From Pedosphaera sp. (GTDB taxonomy: Bacteria > Verrucomicrobiota > Verrucomicrobiae > Limisphaerales > Pedosphaeraceae), in assembly GCA_028293265.1 (NCBI GenBank), contig JAQGPB010000651.1, forward strand, positions 1-5,689: a stretch of DNA of 5,689 nt, in the 5' to 3' direction. The translations under genes were made by a program, and so were the position numbers. This document shows, piece after piece, positions 5,032 through 5,689 of this stretch. Numbering within the stretch: the first letter of the stretch is position 1; every line of letters starts with the position of its first letter. A model generated the notes under the pieces. It saw only the letters and a program-made list of their open reading frames with translations. It was not told where the DNA came from and ran no database searches.

Positions 5032-5517
5032 TTAGCGGTCCGGCCAGCCAGCCGCGTTGGAACCGGATTCCCTGGATATTTCCGATTTGGCCATCTTCCC
5101 AAATCGTTCGATGTACATGTGGTACGAGAGATAGCACATCTCTTCACATTCAAGGTTCATCATCGCCATTTGTGGTTCGGCGTTGACCGCCTCATAATAT
5201 GCTTTTCCGGCGGCAACGATAAAACCACGGGCGTAGAGAAACCCGTCATCCGAGCCGTCGGTGTGCGCCTGGATTTCAGCGCGGTCTATTTCGTAGAGTT
5301 TGCGCTCCAATATCCGGTCGAACTCAAGCAATTCATTTTGATCCAGCATGGCAAGCGCCTCGCTCAAAGCCGCCAGCATGTCGTCAATGGAACCGCACAA
5401 TTCCTCGGCTGCCTCCTCGGAGAGGTCCCCGGAGGCGAGTTGTTTCCGCTCCGCAATCATATCCCCGGCAACCTCCCACGCCTGCTCGATCATCAACCAA
5501 AAACGTTTTTCATTCAT
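5032..5517 (-). CDS. DUF4240 domain protein, function unknown
   Basis: This 161-residue acidic, probably cytoplasmic protein has no signal peptide or membrane segment. It fits the DUF4240 pattern from memory: an N-terminal FWxMI (6-10), then a helical stretch with LLEFDRILERKLYEIDR (63-79), then the family's hallmark SDDGFLYARGFIVAAGKAYYEAV (89-111) followed by EP (114-115). In relatives the last block reads SDDGF-YFR-WLI-GK-YE, often noted in toxin-immunity-like or SMI1-like neighbourhoods, but no biochemical role is established that I know of. The usual tryptophan-rich middle (such as DLWGAAY) is replaced here by IQAHTDG, so it is a divergent member. Compared with the core domain it has an insertion near 24-45 and a C-terminal extension (116-161) with two Cys residues (124, 128). 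The ATG at 5517 follows an AT-rich stretch and lacks a Shine-Dalgarno. Confidence 0.8.
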   Translation of the reverse strand: MNEKRFWLMIEQAWEVAGDMIAERKQLASGDLSEEAAEELCGSIDDMLAALSEALAMLDQNELLEFDRILERKLYEIDRAEIQAHTDGSDDGFLYARGFIVAAGKAYYEAVNAEPQMAMMNLECEEMCYLSYHMYIERFGKMAKSEISRESGSNAAGWPDR

Positions 5518-5530
5518 AATACAACTTATT

Positions 5531-5542
5531 AATAAATTTATT
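5531..5542. promoter_or_regulatory. AT-rich palindromes upstream of the DUF4240 gene
   Basis: AATAAATTTATT (5531-5542) is a perfect 12-bp palindrome that overlaps a second one, TTATTAATAA (5526-5535), 10-30 bases before the DUF4240 ATG. On the minus strand this stretch also provides a -10-like TATTAA with GTGAAA as a -35-like box 17 bases upstream. It may be a promoter core, an operator, or simply AT-rich spacer. Confidence 0.35.
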
Positions 5543-5548
5543 GGCGGA

Positions 5549-5564
5549 AGCTTTCACGGTGCCA
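5549..5564 (-). promoter_or_regulatory. Sigma-54-like element upstream of the DUF4240 gene
   Basis: The minus strand reads TGGCAC (5559-5564), five bases, then AAGCT (5549-5553). The -24 box is perfect and the -12 GC is at the right distance, but the usual TT before GC is AA. Transcription would begin near 5538, about 20 bases before the ATG at 5517. The match is partial and may be chance. Confidence 0.3.
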
Positions 5565-5569
5565 CCGCA

Positions 5570-5689
5570 TCATTCTACTGCCGCAATCTGGATGGTGTGT
5601 GTCACCGGCAAAAAGGCGGTTTTTACCGCGGCCACCAAGGGCGCCCGTTCTTTTTCGGCGCGAGCGACGGTTCCGGCCATGTCCGCCTT
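5570..5689 (-). CDS. 3' end of an unidentified gene running off the right edge
   Basis: A minus-strand frame is open from the window edge to a TGA at 5570-5572, giving 39 residues that start KADMAGTVARAEKERAPLV and end HTIQIAAVE. The alternating Ala/Glu/Lys/Arg pattern looks like an amphipathic helix followed by a strand, plausible for the C-terminus of a real protein, and third codon positions are GC-rich. I do not recognise the family. The opposite strand is also open here from an ATG at 5592, but its peptide looks less natural. The stop lies 52 bases upstream of the DUF4240 ATG, so the two could share a transcript. Confidence 0.5.
   Translation of the reverse strand, partial: KADMAGTVARAEKERAPLVAAVKTAFLPVTHTIQIAAVE

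Overview
This 5.7 kb window looks chromosomal and most likely comes from a Verrucomicrobiota bacterium (Pedosphaera/Limisphaerales-like). The assignment is an inference. It rests on the small pilin with the DGAKQQWALE motif typical of PVC-group pilins, on the ABC-transporter/TPR gene trio, on moderately high GC with GC-rich third codon positions, and on the near absence of Shine-Dalgarno motifs. I see no tRNA, rRNA, insertion sequence, CRISPR array or phage gene.

Layout, left to right. The left edge holds the 5' end of an alpha/beta (dienelactone-type) hydrolase on the minus strand, with a good sigma-70-type promoter about 80 bases upstream of its start. A plus-strand gene for a stand-alone GGQ-domain release-factor-like protein follows. 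It converges on a minus-strand operon across a 47-base spacer that is mostly a 4 x 7-bp tandem repeat. The operon, transcribed right to left, is ABC ATPase, ABC-2 permease, membrane-anchored TPR protein. The ATPase and permease overlap by ATGA and the TPR start is 6 bases beyond the permease stop, so the three products probably form one export or envelope complex. Upstream lies a minus-strand type IV pilin-like gene closed by a strong intrinsic terminator and preceded by a near-perfect sigma-54 promoter.

Divergent from the pilin gene is a plus-strand GDP-L-fucose synthase (fcl), which makes a nucleotide sugar for surface glycans. Its true start is probably position 4083, well inside the longest open frame. 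It converges on a minus-strand DUF4240 gene. At the right edge is what appears to be the 3' end of another minus-strand gene of unknown function.

The cell-surface theme (pilin, fucose precursor, ABC exporter) is loose, and no single pathway joins all the genes. The best leads are the sigma-54 element in front of the pilin and the ABC-TPR trio, whose third member carries a His/Asp/Glu-rich tract.
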